Assembly: GCF_047777955.1 (NCBI RefSeq)
Contig: NZ_CP180537.1
Location: 3,100,001 to 3,164,000 of the forward strand
Direction of reading: 5' to 3'
DNA: 64,000 nt
From: Didemnitutus sp047777955
GTDB lineage: Bacteria > Verrucomicrobiota > Verrucomicrobiia > Opitutales > Opitutaceae
Positions 16,053-25,289 of this stretch are shown here, one piece after another (position 1 is the first letter of the stretch; each line of letters opens with the position of its first letter). The notes under the pieces were generated by a model. That model was not told the origin of the DNA. It did no database searches and was given only the letters and a program-made list of their open reading frames with translations. The position numbers and the translations under genes were made by a program.

Positions 16053-16081
16053 AGTCAAACGTTTTAGTGTAACGATTGACT
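16053..16081. promoter_or_regulatory. Inverted repeat, likely LacI-type operator of the alginate operon
   Basis: Arms AGTCAAACGTT and AACGATTGACT match at 10 of 11 positions around a 7-nt spacer. The left arm contains AAACGTTT, a form common in LacI-family sites. It lies 80-108 nt upstream of the SDR start and 89 nt after the lacI stop, the place expected for control of the alginate genes. Confidence 0.6.
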
Positions 16082-16169
16082 TTTCTTCGTCCGAGCCCGC
16101 CGAAACCATCTCTTTCAATTACCCGCCTGCTACTTAGGCGCCGTTTCAAGAGAAAATAGCGCCGTGCGA

Positions 16170-17237
16170 TCACTCCCCGCGTGCCGGTCCGGTGGATTCG
16201 CGCACGATCAGTTGCGGCGTGAGGGTCAGGTGCTGTCGCGCCCCACCCTTCTCGCGCTCCATGCGCGCGATGAGCAGATCCACCGCCGACTGCATGAGGG
16301 ACTCGAGCGGCTGCCGCACGGTGGTGATAGGCGGATTCATGATCCGACAAAGATGGATATCGTCGAAGCCCACGACGGAGATGTCGTGCGGGATCGAGAG
16401 GCCGAGTTCGCGGCAGCCGGCGTAGACGCCGACGGCGGTCATGTCGTTCACGGCAAAGAAGGCCGTGGGCGGCTCCGGCCGCCGCAACAGCGACACCGCC
16501 GCGGCGCGGCCGATTTCCGTGACGATCTCCTCCTCGTCGCTGGCGGTGGCGTTCTCCGTCCACTCGAGGCGCGTCTCGGGCGTGATGCCGGCCGCGCGGA
16601 GCGTCGCGCGGTAGCCCTCGAGGCGGTCGCGGCGGTTGGCGGAGGAAATGGGGCCGGAGACGAAGGCGATGCGGCGGTGCCCGAGCGCGAGCAGGTGCTC
16701 GAGGGCGAGCTTCGCCCCGAGGCCGTTGTCGACGCGCACGCTGTCGAGCTCGAGGCCGGCGTCGTTGAGCGTCAGCCGGTCGAAGGCCACGATCTGCAGG
16801 CCGCGCTTCGCCACGCCGGCGATGTGCCGCAGGGAGAGCGGCGACGAGCCGAGGATCACGCCCCGGATGCCGCGCGCGAGCATCGACTCGACGTAGCGCT
16901 GCTCCCGTTCCGGCGCGCCCTCGGCGTTGCAGAGCAGCACCTGGTAATTCTTCGCCATCGCCGCGTGCTCGACGCAGCGCGCGAACTCGCCCCAGAAGGG
17001 ATTGGCCACCGTCGGCACGACGAGCCCGATGGTCGGCACGTAACCGGTCTTCAGCGCGCGGGCCATCTCGTTGGTCGAGTAGCCCAGGTCCGCCACCGCC
17101 TTCAGCACGCGCTCCGAGGTGTCGGGGCGCATGCGGTCGAGCTTGCCGTTGAGCACGAGGGAGACCGTCGACGTCGAGACGCCCGCGGCCTTCGCGACAT
17201 CGTGAATGGTGACTCGTCCCACCGGTTGGTTCGGCAT
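16170..17237 (-). CDS. LacI-family transcriptional regulator
   Basis: 355 aa starting MPNQPVGRVTIHDVAKAAG. Residues 8-60 are the helix-turn-helix with VSTSTVSLVLNGK and the hinge helix NEMARALKTG. Residues 66-355 are a periplasmic-binding-protein-like effector domain (TIGLVVPTVANPFWGEF, VVGFDDIHLCRIMNPPITTVRQP). Such proteins repress sugar operons until a pathway intermediate binds; here KDG or DEH is the natural guess. The gene stands directly upstream of the alginate operon in the same direction, separated from the SDR gene by 196 nt containing the inverted repeat. A terminator at 17316 insulates it from smc. Confidence 0.93.
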   Translation of the reverse strand: MPNQPVGRVTIHDVAKAAGVSTSTVSLVLNGKLDRMRPDTSERVLKAVADLGYSTNEMARALKTGYVPTIGLVVPTVANPFWGEFARCVEHAAMAKNYQVLLCNAEGAPEREQRYVESMLARGIRGVILGSSPLSLRHIAGVAKRGLQIVAFDRLTLNDAGLELDSVRVDNGLGAKLALEHLLALGHRRIAFVSGPISSANRRDRLEGYRATLRAAGITPETRLEWTENATASDEEEIVTEIGRAAAVSLLRRPEPPTAFFAVNDMTAVGVYAGCRELGLSIPHDISVVGFDDIHLCRIMNPPITTVRQPLESLMQSAVDLLIARMEREKGGARQHLTLTPQLIVRESTGPARGE

Positions 17238-17315
17238 CTCTCGGCGGTGATACAGGAAGCCCCGCAAACGGCAAGCGGGGTGTGCGGCCGCCCCCGCGCC
17301 GCGCCGCCCGCGCGC

Positions 17316-17339
17316 AAAAAGCCCGCGGCACCGCGGGCT
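17316..17339 (-). terminator. Terminator after smc
   Basis: Minus-strand stem AGCCCGCGG / CCGCGGGCT with a 2-nt loop, followed by TTTT. It lies about 40 nt after the smc stop codon. Confidence 0.75.
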
Positions 17340-17380
17340 CGGGGCAAGAGCGGGAGCCGCGGCCGCGGCGCGGGCGCGCC

Positions 17381-20300
17381 TTACGCCTCGACCGGGCGCG
17401 GCTTGGCGTTGCGCACGGCGTCGGCGACGGTCGTCGGCAAGGCCTCGGCCTCGCCGCTGACCTTGTCGAACTTCATCGAGAGCGTGCGCGACACGCCGCG
17501 CTCCTGCATGGTGACGCCGTAGATCGCGTCCGCCGCGGCGATGGTGCTCTTGTTGTGCGTGATGATGATGAACTGCGAGCTGTCGACGAATTGCTTCAGC
17601 AGGTTCGTGAAGCGGTGGATGTTCGACTCGTCGAGCGGCGCGTCGAGCTCGTCGAGCAAGCAGAACGGCGACGGCTTCACCATGTAGAGCGCGAAGAGCA
17701 GCGCGACGGCGGTGAGCGTCTTCTGGCCGCCGGAGAGGAGCGTGATGCCCTTCAGCTTCGTGCCCGGGGGCTGCGCCACGATCTCGATGCCGCTCTCGAG
17801 CGGATCCTCGGCCGTGACGAGCTCGATCTCCGCGCGGCCGCCGCCGAACAGGATGTTGAAGGTGTAGGCGAAGTTCTTGCGGATCTGCTCGAAGGTGACC
17901 TTGAACTGCTCGAGCGAGGTGTGGTTGATGTCGTCGATCGCCTTGAGCAGCGCCGCCTTCGCGTTCGTCAGGTCGTCGACCTGGGTCTTGAGGAACTCGT
18001 AGCGCTGTTTCAGCTCCGAGTATTCCTCGATCGCCACGAGATTGACCGCGCCCATCGAGCCGAGGCGCTGGCGCAGGGCGTCGACCTCGGACTTGACCGC
18101 GGTCCAGTCGGTCTGCTCGAGCGCCGCGAGATCGGCCTCGGTCGCCTCGCCCTTCTCCTTCTTCTTGCGGCGGCGGGCGGTTTTCGCGGCCGCTTCGGCG
18201 GCCGGCGCAGCGCCTTCGGCGCCGGGGGAGACAACGGCCCCGGTCTCGGCGGCCACGACCGGCTCGGCCGGAGCGGCGGCGGGCAACGCCTTGGGCGGTG
18301 CGCCGTCCTCCGGCTTCGGGGCCGCGTTCTCGTCCTCTTCGTCGAGGTCGAGATCCTTCATCCCCTCGGGCTCGTCGTCGGCGTGCCAGAGCAGCTGCTT
18401 CCAATCGAGCGTCGAGACATCGGTCTGGAACTCGTGCGTCACCTCCTCGACGAGGAACTGCACCCGGGCGCGCGTCTCGGCGACCTTGACCTCGGTGCGG
18501 GAGAGTTCGGACATCGCGCTCTCCGCCTCGGTGCGGATCGAGCTCATGCCCGACTCGACGCCGTTGATCTCGGATTCGATCGTGGTGAGCTCGTTGCGGA
18601 CGGATTCGACGTTCTGCTGCGCGACCGCGAGCGTGGTGGCGATTTCCTCGGCGCGCGCGCGCTGGCCGGCCGACTCGCTCTCGAGCTGGGAAATCTGCTC
18701 GGTCCAGGACTCGATCTCGATCTGGCGCTCGTCGTGCAGGTCGGCGAGCTGGACGCGGCGGCGCTCCATCTCGGAGAGGCCGCGGTCGAGCACCTCGACC
18801 TTCTGGCGGCGCTCGGCAAGCTCGAGGCGAGCCTGGGCGAGGGCTTCCTTCTTCTGGTCGCGCTCGGCGCGCTTGCCGGAAATCTCGGCCTCGGTCTGGG
18901 CGATCTTCTGCTTCTGCGCCTCGACCTCGGCCTGGGCCTCGGCGAGCTGCGCCTGCGCCTTGGCGTGGCGGGCGAGCGCCTCCTGGTGGTCGCGCTGGAG
19001 ATTGCCGAGCTCGTTCTGCATGCGCCCGAGGCGGTTCGCCGCCTCGTCGTGCGCGCGCTGGGCGTTCTTCTCCTCGGTGTGGAGCGCGGCGGCGTGCTGC
19101 GACGCGGCGAGGACGTCCTTGCGCTTCTGCTCGAGGTTCTGCTCCGCCTCGGCGAGCGCGGCGTTCAGCTTCTCGATCAGCGCCTTCTGCTCGTCGTGGG
19201 CGGCCTGCTCGGTCACGACCGCCTTGCCCGTCTCGCGCAGGTCGACTTCGCGCTGCACGATCGAGTTGGCCGGCTTCTTGTGGTGGCCGCCGTAGATCAG
19301 GCCGCGGCGGTCGACGAGGTCGCCCTTCGGCGTCGCGACCATGAGGAAGCCGAACGCGGGGTTGGTCTTCCAGTATTCGAGGAAGGCCGCGAGGTCGTCG
19401 GCGACGTAGCACGCGGACAACAGGGCCGCGGCCGGGTGCGTCGCCTCGAGATTGGCCACCGCGTCCGTCGCCGGCTTGAGGCCCGCGGGCAGTTCGCCGT
19501 TGGCGGCGCCGTTGGCGAAGCCGGGCACCTGCAGGCACACGCTGCCGATCTGGTCGGTTTCGAGCTGGGCGAGGATCTTCTTCGCGGTGTCGACGTCGGC
19601 GACCGAGATCGCCTCCACCGACGAGCCGAGCAGCGCCTCGACCGCCTTCGCGTATTCGGCGCGCACTTCCAGGCCCTGCGTGATGGGGACGAATTTCTGC
19701 TCGCCGAACAGCGCCGAGAAACGGCCCTGGAGGATCGCCTTCGCGCCCTCGCCGAAACCCTCCCACTTCTCGTGGAGCTGCTGGAGCAGCTTCAGGCGCG
19801 CGGTCTTCTGCGCGAGATTGCGGTCGATCTCCTGCAGCTTGCGCTGGCCCTCGCGGAAATTCTGCGTCGCCTGCTGGAGCGCCACCTGCGCGGCCTGCGC
19901 CTCGTTGTTCTGGCGGCTCTGCTCGGCGCGGGCCTCCTCGACGCGCGTGCGCGCCTCGTTCAGCGCCTGCGCGGCGGCCTCGACGTTGCGGCGGACCTCC
20001 TCGAGGTCGGCGGCGACCTGGTCGTATTTGTGCTGGCTGGTGCGGGCGTCGACCTCGAGCGAGGAGCTCTCGGTGATATGGCGCGCGACGGCGCTCTCGA
20101 GCTGCAGCAGGTGAAACTTGTCCTGGCCGAGCGCCTGCTCGACGCGCGTGAGCTCGCCCTCGAGGACCGCCAGCTCGCGGTTCCGCTCCTGGAACACCGC
20201 GTCGGAGCTGCCGAGCAGCGAGAGCTGCATCTGCTTGTCCTGCGCGCCGGTGTCGACCTGCGAGGCAAGTTCGCGGATCTGCATCTCCAGCTCGCCGAGA

Positions 20301-21271
20301 TCCTCGTTGGCCGAGGCGAGGCGCTCGGCGAGGCCCTGGCGCTTCACGTGCGCCATGTTGGCGGCGTTGTCCGCCTGCTCACGCTGCGAGCGCAGGTCGA
20401 AGACCGCCTGCTGGGCGTCCTGCACGCGCTGCATGAGCGCGGAGCGGTGCGCCTTGCGCTCGTCGAGCGCGCGGGTGCGCTCCTCGAGCGTGCTGCGGCG
20501 CGTGTCGGCCTCGCCGCGCAGGCCGCTGACGCGGCCCTCGAGGTCGGCGAGCGCGGTGGAGAGCTGGCGCCAGTGGTAGTTGCCGTGCGCGAGGGCGAGG
20601 TGGCGGAGGCGGAAGCTGAGGCGCTTGTAGCGCATGGCCTTCGCGGCCTGGCGGCGGAGCGAGCCGATCTGGCGGGCGACCTCGTTGATGACGTCGGACA
20701 CGCGCGCGAGGTTCTGCTCGGTCAGCGTGAGCTTGTTCATCGCCTCGCGGCGCTGCGCCTTGTATTTCGTGATGCCCGCGGCCTCCTCGAACACCACGCG
20801 GCGCTCCTCGGGCTTGGAGGACAGGATCTGGTCGATCTGGCCCTGGGCCATGATCGAGTAGCTCGTCCGGCCAATGCCGGTGTCCATGAAAAGCTTGTGG
20901 ATGTCCTTCAGGCGGCACGGCTGGCCGTTGAAGAAATACTCGCTCTGCCCGTCGCGGTGGACGCGGCGCATGATCTCGATCTCGTGGAATTCGCTGCCGA
21001 GTGCCTTCTCGCACTCGGTCAGGTGCAGCGCGACCTCGCAGATCTGCGACGGCTTGCGCGTGTCCGCGCCCTCGAAGATCACGTCCTGCATCTTGCCGCC
21101 GCGGAGCGCCTTCGCGCTCTGCTCGCCGAGCACCCAGCGGATCGAGTCCGCGATGTTGGATTTTCCGCAGCCGTTCGGGCCGACGATGGCCGTGACCCCG
21201 GGTTGGAAGTTCAGGGTCGTCTTGTCGGCGAAACTCTTGAAACCGTGGAGCGTAAGCGCGCGGAGATGCAT
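17381..21271 (-). CDS. smc: Chromosome segregation protein SMC
   Basis: 1296 aa, longer than most bacterial SMC (about 1180-1200). Start MHLRALTLHGFKSFADKT; Walker A GPNGCGKS at 31-38. Two long coiled coils surround the hinge (about residues 520-640, ending with DLVDRRGLIYGG). The C-terminal head holds LLSGGQKTLTAVALLFALYM and Walker B FCLLDELDAPLDESN. SMC with ScpA/ScpB compacts and separates replicated chromosomes. An acidic and then Ala/Pro-rich stretch of about 70 residues (about 970-1040, ending KTARRRKKKEKGE) interrupts the C-terminal coiled coil and explains much of the extra length. Upstream in-frame codons to 21511 give implausible sequence, so the conserved ATG is used. Confidence 0.96.
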   Translation of the reverse strand: MHLRALTLHGFKSFADKTTLNFQPGVTAIVGPNGCGKSNIADSIRWVLGEQSAKALRGGKMQDVIFEGADTRKPSQICEVALHLTECEKALGSEFHEIEIMRRVHRDGQSEYFFNGQPCRLKDIHKLFMDTGIGRTSYSIMAQGQIDQILSSKPEERRVVFEEAAGITKYKAQRREAMNKLTLTEQNLARVSDVINEVARQIGSLRRQAAKAMRYKRLSFRLRHLALAHGNYHWRQLSTALADLEGRVSGLRGEADTRRSTLEERTRALDERKAHRSALMQRVQDAQQAVFDLRSQREQADNAANMAHVKRQGLAERLASANEDLGELEMQIRELASQVDTGAQDKQMQLSLLGSSDAVFQERNRELAVLEGELTRVEQALGQDKFHLLQLESAVARHITESSSLEVDARTSQHKYDQVAADLEEVRRNVEAAAQALNEARTRVEEARAEQSRQNNEAQAAQVALQQATQNFREGQRKLQEIDRNLAQKTARLKLLQQLHEKWEGFGEGAKAILQGRFSALFGEQKFVPITQGLEVRAEYAKAVEALLGSSVEAISVADVDTAKKILAQLETDQIGSVCLQVPGFANGAANGELPAGLKPATDAVANLEATHPAAALLSACYVADDLAAFLEYWKTNPAFGFLMVATPKGDLVDRRGLIYGGHHKKPANSIVQREVDLRETGKAVVTEQAAHDEQKALIEKLNAALAEAEQNLEQKRKDVLAASQHAAALHTEEKNAQRAHDEAANRLGRMQNELGNLQRDHQEALARHAKAQAQLAEAQAEVEAQKQKIAQTEAEISGKRAERDQKKEALAQARLELAERRQKVEVLDRGLSEMERRRVQLADLHDERQIEIESWTEQISQLESESAGQRARAEEIATTLAVAQQNVESVRNELTTIESEINGVESGMSSIRTEAESAMSELSRTEVKVAETRARVQFLVEEVTHEFQTDVSTLDWKQLLWHADDEPEGMKDLDLDEEDENAAPKPEDGAPPKALPAAAPAEPVVAAETGAVVSPGAEGAAPAAEAAAKTARRRKKKEKGEATEADLAALEQTDWTAVKSEVDALRQRLGSMGAVNLVAIEEYSELKQRYEFLKTQVDDLTNAKAALLKAIDDINHTSLEQFKVTFEQIRKNFAYTFNILFGGGRAEIELVTAEDPLESGIEIVAQPPGTKLKGITLLSGGQKTLTAVALLFALYMVKPSPFCLLDELDAPLDESNIHRFTNLLKQFVDSSQFIIITHNKSTIAAADAIYGVTMQERGVSRTLSMKFDKVSGEAEALPTTVADAVRNAKPRPVEA

Positions 21272-21501
21272 TGAGCGGAAACCGAAAAAGTGAGCGGTCG
21301 CCATTCGGCGGGGCAACGGAAAAAACACCGGCGGGCGGACAAGATATTCACACCGAAAAACCTCGCGTTTTGCCGCGCCGTCGGCTCGGGCGCCGCGCGG
21401 ACGGCGCCGCCGCGGGCCCGCCGGACGAACGGAAATTCGCGGCGCGAGCTGCAACCTCGCGCCGCTCCAGGCGTCAGAGGGAGCGAACGATTTTTCTCCC
21501 C

Positions 21502-23174
21502 TTGCCCACATCCAGCGCCCGCGCCCCTTCGTCCCGTCCTTTCGTGCGTTCCTCCCTGCTGCTCGTCGGCGGGGTTTGCGCCGCAGCGATCGCCGCGCGC
21601 GCGTGGCTGCAATTCGGCACGCCGCTGGCGCCGGGCATGAACGGTGCCTACTACTTCGTCCAAGCGCGCGCGCTGCTCGAGACGGGACGGCTGGGGATAC
21701 CCGACCTGCCGCTGACCTTCTGGCTCCAGGCCGGCCTCGCCCGCGCGATCGCGGTGCTGACCGGCTGGCCGCAGGACGACGCGATCGTGTTCGCGGTGAA
21801 ACTCGCCGACTCCGTGCTGCCGCCGCTCGCCGCCCTCCCCGTCGCGTGGCTCGCGATCCGCTGGCAGCGCGACGCCGCGCGGCCGTCCTGGCTGGCCGTG
21901 CTCGCCCCGGCCGCCGTCGTCTGCGCCAGCGCCGCCCCGCTGTCGATGACCGGCGATTTCCAGAAAAACTCCCTCGCGCTCGTCTGGCTCGCCGCGACCG
22001 CGTGCGCCGCCCACGGGTTTCTCGCCGCGCCGAGTCCGGGCCGCGCCGCCGCCGCCGTGGCCTGCCTCGCCCTGCTCGGCCTGACCCATGTCGGCGTCCT
22101 CGGCGCCGCGCTGGTGTTTCTCCTCGTGCTGGTCGCGACGGCGGCCGTCACCGCGCCGCCGCCCGTCCGCCGGCGCATCGGGCTGGTCGCGCTCGCCGGG
22201 GCCGCGACGCTCGGCGGCGCGGTGGCGATCACCTCCCGCTACGACGCCGAGCGCGTGCAGCGCCTCTGGCGCGCGCTCACCGCGCCCTCGTCGGTCGTGA
22301 GCGACCGCCGCGGCCCGGGCGGACCGGGCTTCGGCCCGCCGCCCGGCTTGGCTCCGGCCGAGTTCCGGTCCGACGCGGCCAACGCTACGGCGCCGGTTCG
22401 CCCCGGTCCGCCGCCCGGGCTGGGAGTGCCGGGGTTCCCGGGCCGGCCCGGCGCGCTGCGCGGTCTGCCCCGTGTGCTGTTCCTCGGCGTGGGACTCGGC
22501 GCACTGGCCCTCGCGCTCGTCCGCCGGCGCACGCTGCCGCCGGCGGATTTCGCCGTCGTCGTCGCCGCCGGCGTCAGCGCCGCGATCCTCGGGGGTGGAT
22601 TCTTCGAGGAGCAGAAGGCGCAGCGCCTGATGCTCATCGCCCTCGTGCCGGCGGCGCTCGCGGCCGCGTTCCTGCTGGCGCAGACCCGGCGCGACCTGCC
22701 GCGCGCCATCGCCGGCGGGCTCGTGCTCGCGTTCGCCCTCGGCAGCGGCGCGCTTTACGCCGCGCGCGGCGCGCGCCCGGTCATCACCGCGGCGCAGCAG
22801 GCGGAGCTGCGCTCCTCGCGCCGCTGCTCGCGCGACCGGAGCGGACGCTGGTCGTCGCGCATCACGGCCTCGAGTGGTGGACGGCGTGGACGCTCCGCAC
22901 GCACATCGCGCAGCCCAGCGCGGTGAGCCGCGAGGACTGGCAGCGCTACGAGCACGTGTTCTACCTCAGCGAGAAGGCCGGCCACGGCCGGCGCGACGGC
23001 TTCGGCGGTCCGCCGGGATTCGGTCCGCCCGGACTGGGACCCGACGGCGGCGCGCCGGAGGACGCCGTGGCGGTGCACGAGGGCCCGCTGTTCACGCTTG
23101 CCCGCGCGGACGCGGCGCCGGAGGACCAGCCGACCGACGCCGAGGTCGCGCAGGAGCGTTTGAAGCGCAAGTGA
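21502..23174 (+). CDS. Multi-pass membrane protein with Pro/Gly-rich segments, unknown function (one apparent frameshift)
   Basis: About 557 aa in total. About ten hydrophobic segments precede a soluble tail. The first loop (PGMNGAYYFVQARALLETG) resembles the first extracytoplasmic loop of GT-C glycosyltransferases, but the catalytic aspartate pattern is not clear, so no function is assigned. Two Pro/Gly-rich stretches stand out: about residues 270-315 (RGPGGPGFGPPPGL, GLGVPGFPGRPG) and near the end (FGGPPGFGPPGLGPDGG). The reading frame shifts near 22800, between AAQQAELR and LLAPLLARPERTLVV; one added base restores 558 codons. No ATG is suitable; TTG at 21502 or GTG at 21544 are the candidates. 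Confidence 0.6.
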
Positions 23175-23258
23175 TGGCTTCAGTGCCCGGCCGTTTAAGC
23201 GGGCTACTGTCGGTCCGCCTCGCTTGCGCCGGCGCGGAACGCCCGTTTGCTCGGCAGC

Positions 23259-24707
23259 GTGAACAACGCGCTTGATCCAGTCCGGCTCGCCGAGACCAAA
23301 CGGTTTCTGCCCTGGATCGTCGCGACCGCGCTGTTCATGGAGAATCTCGACGCGACGATCCTCAACACCGCGGTCCCGACGATGGCCGCCAGCCTGCAGG
23401 TCGCGCCGCTGAGCCTGAAGTCGGTGCTCACGAGCTACACGCTGTGCCTCGCCGTCTTCATCCCGATCAGCGGGTGGATGTCGGACCGCTTCGGCACGTG
23501 CCGCGTGTTCACGTGGGCGGTGTGGTGCTTCTCCCTCGGCTCGCTGCTGTGCGGCGTGGCGGTGAACATCCCGATGCTGGTCGCGGCGCGCGTGCTCCAG
23601 GGCATCGGCGGCGCGATGATGACGCCGGTCGGGCGCATCGCGCTCGTGCGGACGTTTCCCAAGTCGGAGATGATGGCGGCGATGAACTTCGTCGTCATCC
23701 CGGCGCTCATCGGCCCGCTGCTCGGGCCGTTCGTCGGCGGCCTCATCGTCCACTGGCTGCCGTGGCGCACGATCTTCTTCCTCAACCTGCCGTTCGGCTT
23801 GCTCGGTCTCTGGCTGGTGAAGCGCCACATGCCGGACTTCCGCGACCCGCAGGTGCCGGCGCTCGACCGGACCGGCTTCCTCCTCTTCGGCAGCGGCATC
23901 GCGCTGCTGTCCTACGTGCTCGAGGTGTTCGGCGAGCATTCGATGCAGACCGGCTCGGTGCTCTTCATGCTCGCCGTGGCCATGGTGCTGCTCGGCGGCT
24001 ACGCGTTGCACGAGAGCCGCGAGGAGCACCCCGTGCTGAGGCTGGCGCTGTTCCGGACACGGACCTTCAACGTCGCCGTGCTCGGCGGCATCATCACCCG
24101 GCTCGGCGTGGGCGGCATGCCGTTCCTCCTGCCCCTGCTCTACCAGCTCGGCCTCGGTTACGCGCCGTGGCAGGCCGGCCTGCTGACGATGCCGCAGGCG
24201 CTCGCCGCCATCCTGATGAAGATGATCAGCCAGCGCATCCTCGGGCGGTTCGGCCACCGGCAGGTGCTGATCACGAACACCGTGCTCTTCGGCGTCACGA
24301 TGATGATTTTCTCGACCGTGGACGGCGACACGCCGCTGGCCGCGATCCTCGCGCTGGCGTTCACCCAGGGCTTCTTCTCCGCCCTGCAATTCACGAGCAT
24401 GAACTCGCTCGTCTACGCCGACATCCCCGACCGCGAGGCCTCGATGGCCACGAGCATCGCGAGCACGGCGCAGATGATGGCGCTGTCGTTCGGTGTCGCG
24501 ATCGCCTCGCTCTGCGCCGCGTGGTTCCTCGGCGGCACGCCGCAATCCGACCGCGCGCAGCTGATCCCGGCCCTGCACAAGGCCTTCCTCGTCCTCGGCA
24601 GCCTCACGGTCATTTCGTCGCTCATGTTCTGGCGCCTGCACCCGGACGACGGCAACAACGTCAGCAACCGGCCGCGCGCGGGCGAGGACGAGGCGGTCGC
24701 CGCCTGA
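23259..24707 (+). CDS. MFS multidrug exporter, DHA2 type (MdtD/EmrB-like)
   Basis: About 482 aa from the GTG at 23259 (TTG at 23247 is an alternative). The entry FMENLDATILNTAVPTMA is the classic 14-TM DHA2 motif with the TM1 aspartate; motif A reads GWMSDRFGTCRV and motif C lies in MNFVVIPALIGPLLGPFVGG. About 13-14 transmembrane helices can be counted. It probably exports a lipophilic compound in exchange for H+. It follows the preceding gene by 84 nt; no regulator lies alongside. Confidence 0.9.
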   Translation: MNNALDPVRLAETKRFLPWIVATALFMENLDATILNTAVPTMAASLQVAPLSLKSVLTSYTLCLAVFIPISGWMSDRFGTCRVFTWAVWCFSLGSLLCGVAVNIPMLVAARVLQGIGGAMMTPVGRIALVRTFPKSEMMAAMNFVVIPALIGPLLGPFVGGLIVHWLPWRTIFFLNLPFGLLGLWLVKRHMPDFRDPQVPALDRTGFLLFGSGIALLSYVLEVFGEHSMQTGSVLFMLAVAMVLLGGYALHESREEHPVLRLALFRTRTFNVAVLGGIITRLGVGGMPFLLPLLYQLGLGYAPWQAGLLTMPQALAAILMKMISQRILGRFGHRQVLITNTVLFGVTMMIFSTVDGDTPLAAILALAFTQGFFSALQFTSMNSLVYADIPDREASMATSIASTAQMMALSFGVAIASLCAAWFLGGTPQSDRAQLIPALHKAFLVLGSLTVISSLMFWRLHPDDGNNVSNRPRAGEDEAVAA

Positions 24708-24738
24708 CGGCGGAAAACCTCCGGCGCCGGGGCGCGCC

Positions 24739-25173
24739 TCAATCCCGCTCGAGGCGCTTGCCGAGGCTGATCGCGCCCTCGACCGCGAATCCGATCCGCT
24801 CGTAGAACGCGATCGCGACGGTGTTGTCCGGGCGCACCTGGAGATTGATCTTCGGGCAACCGGCCGCGCGCAGCCGCGCCTCCGCCTCCGTCATCAGGCG
24901 CCGCCCGAGCCCGCCGCGCTGGAGCGCGGGCGCGACACCGAGGTAGTTGATCCAGCCGCGGTGTCCCTCGTAGCCCGCCATCACGGTGCCGACGATCTCG
25001 TTGCCGCGCGCGGCGACGAGGAACCACTCGGGATTCACCTGCAGCTTCCGGGCGATGTCCTTGTGCGGATCGTTCTGCGGCCGCGTCAGCCCGCACGCGC
25101 GCCACAGCTCCACGACCGCGACCGTGTCGGCAGCGTTGAACGGGCGGATGACGATGGTCTCGGAGTCGGACAT
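24739..25173 (-). CDS. ypeA: GNAT acetyltransferase, YpeA-like
   Basis: 144 aa from MSDSETIVIRPF (an upstream ATG gives an unconserved extension). Conserved YpeA features: LWRACGLTRPQNDPHKDI, GTVMAGYEGHRGWINYLGVAP, the acetyl-CoA loop QRGGLGRRLM and the ending GFAVEGAISLGKRLE. Overall pattern matches E. coli YpeA closely. It would transfer acetyl from acetyl-CoA to an unknown amine. Its 3' end faces the MFS gene across a 31-nt gap. Confidence 0.88.
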   Translation of the reverse strand: MSDSETIVIRPFNAADTVAVVELWRACGLTRPQNDPHKDIARKLQVNPEWFLVAARGNEIVGTVMAGYEGHRGWINYLGVAPALQRGGLGRRLMTEAEARLRAAGCPKINLQVRPDNTVAIAFYERIGFAVEGAISLGKRLERD

Positions 25174-25289
25174 GGGATGCGCCGCGGATTGCACGGGCGA
25201 ACGCGGACGAAGGCAAGCGGCGCGATGCGTCATCGCCCGCCGGAGAAATCCCCTCGCCTCGCGGCCATCGCGCGCGGCATAGTTCCTCC

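Noticed and set aside
17282..21274. 1330-codon open frame on the plus strand opposite smc
   Set aside because: It is the mirror of the smc coding strand. High GC keeps stop codons rare, the protein is a Leu/Arg/Ala repeat without domains, and smc is clearly real on the other strand.
22290..22480. Pro/Gly-rich stretch as a collagen-like domain
   Set aside because: Glycine is not at every third position over any useful length.
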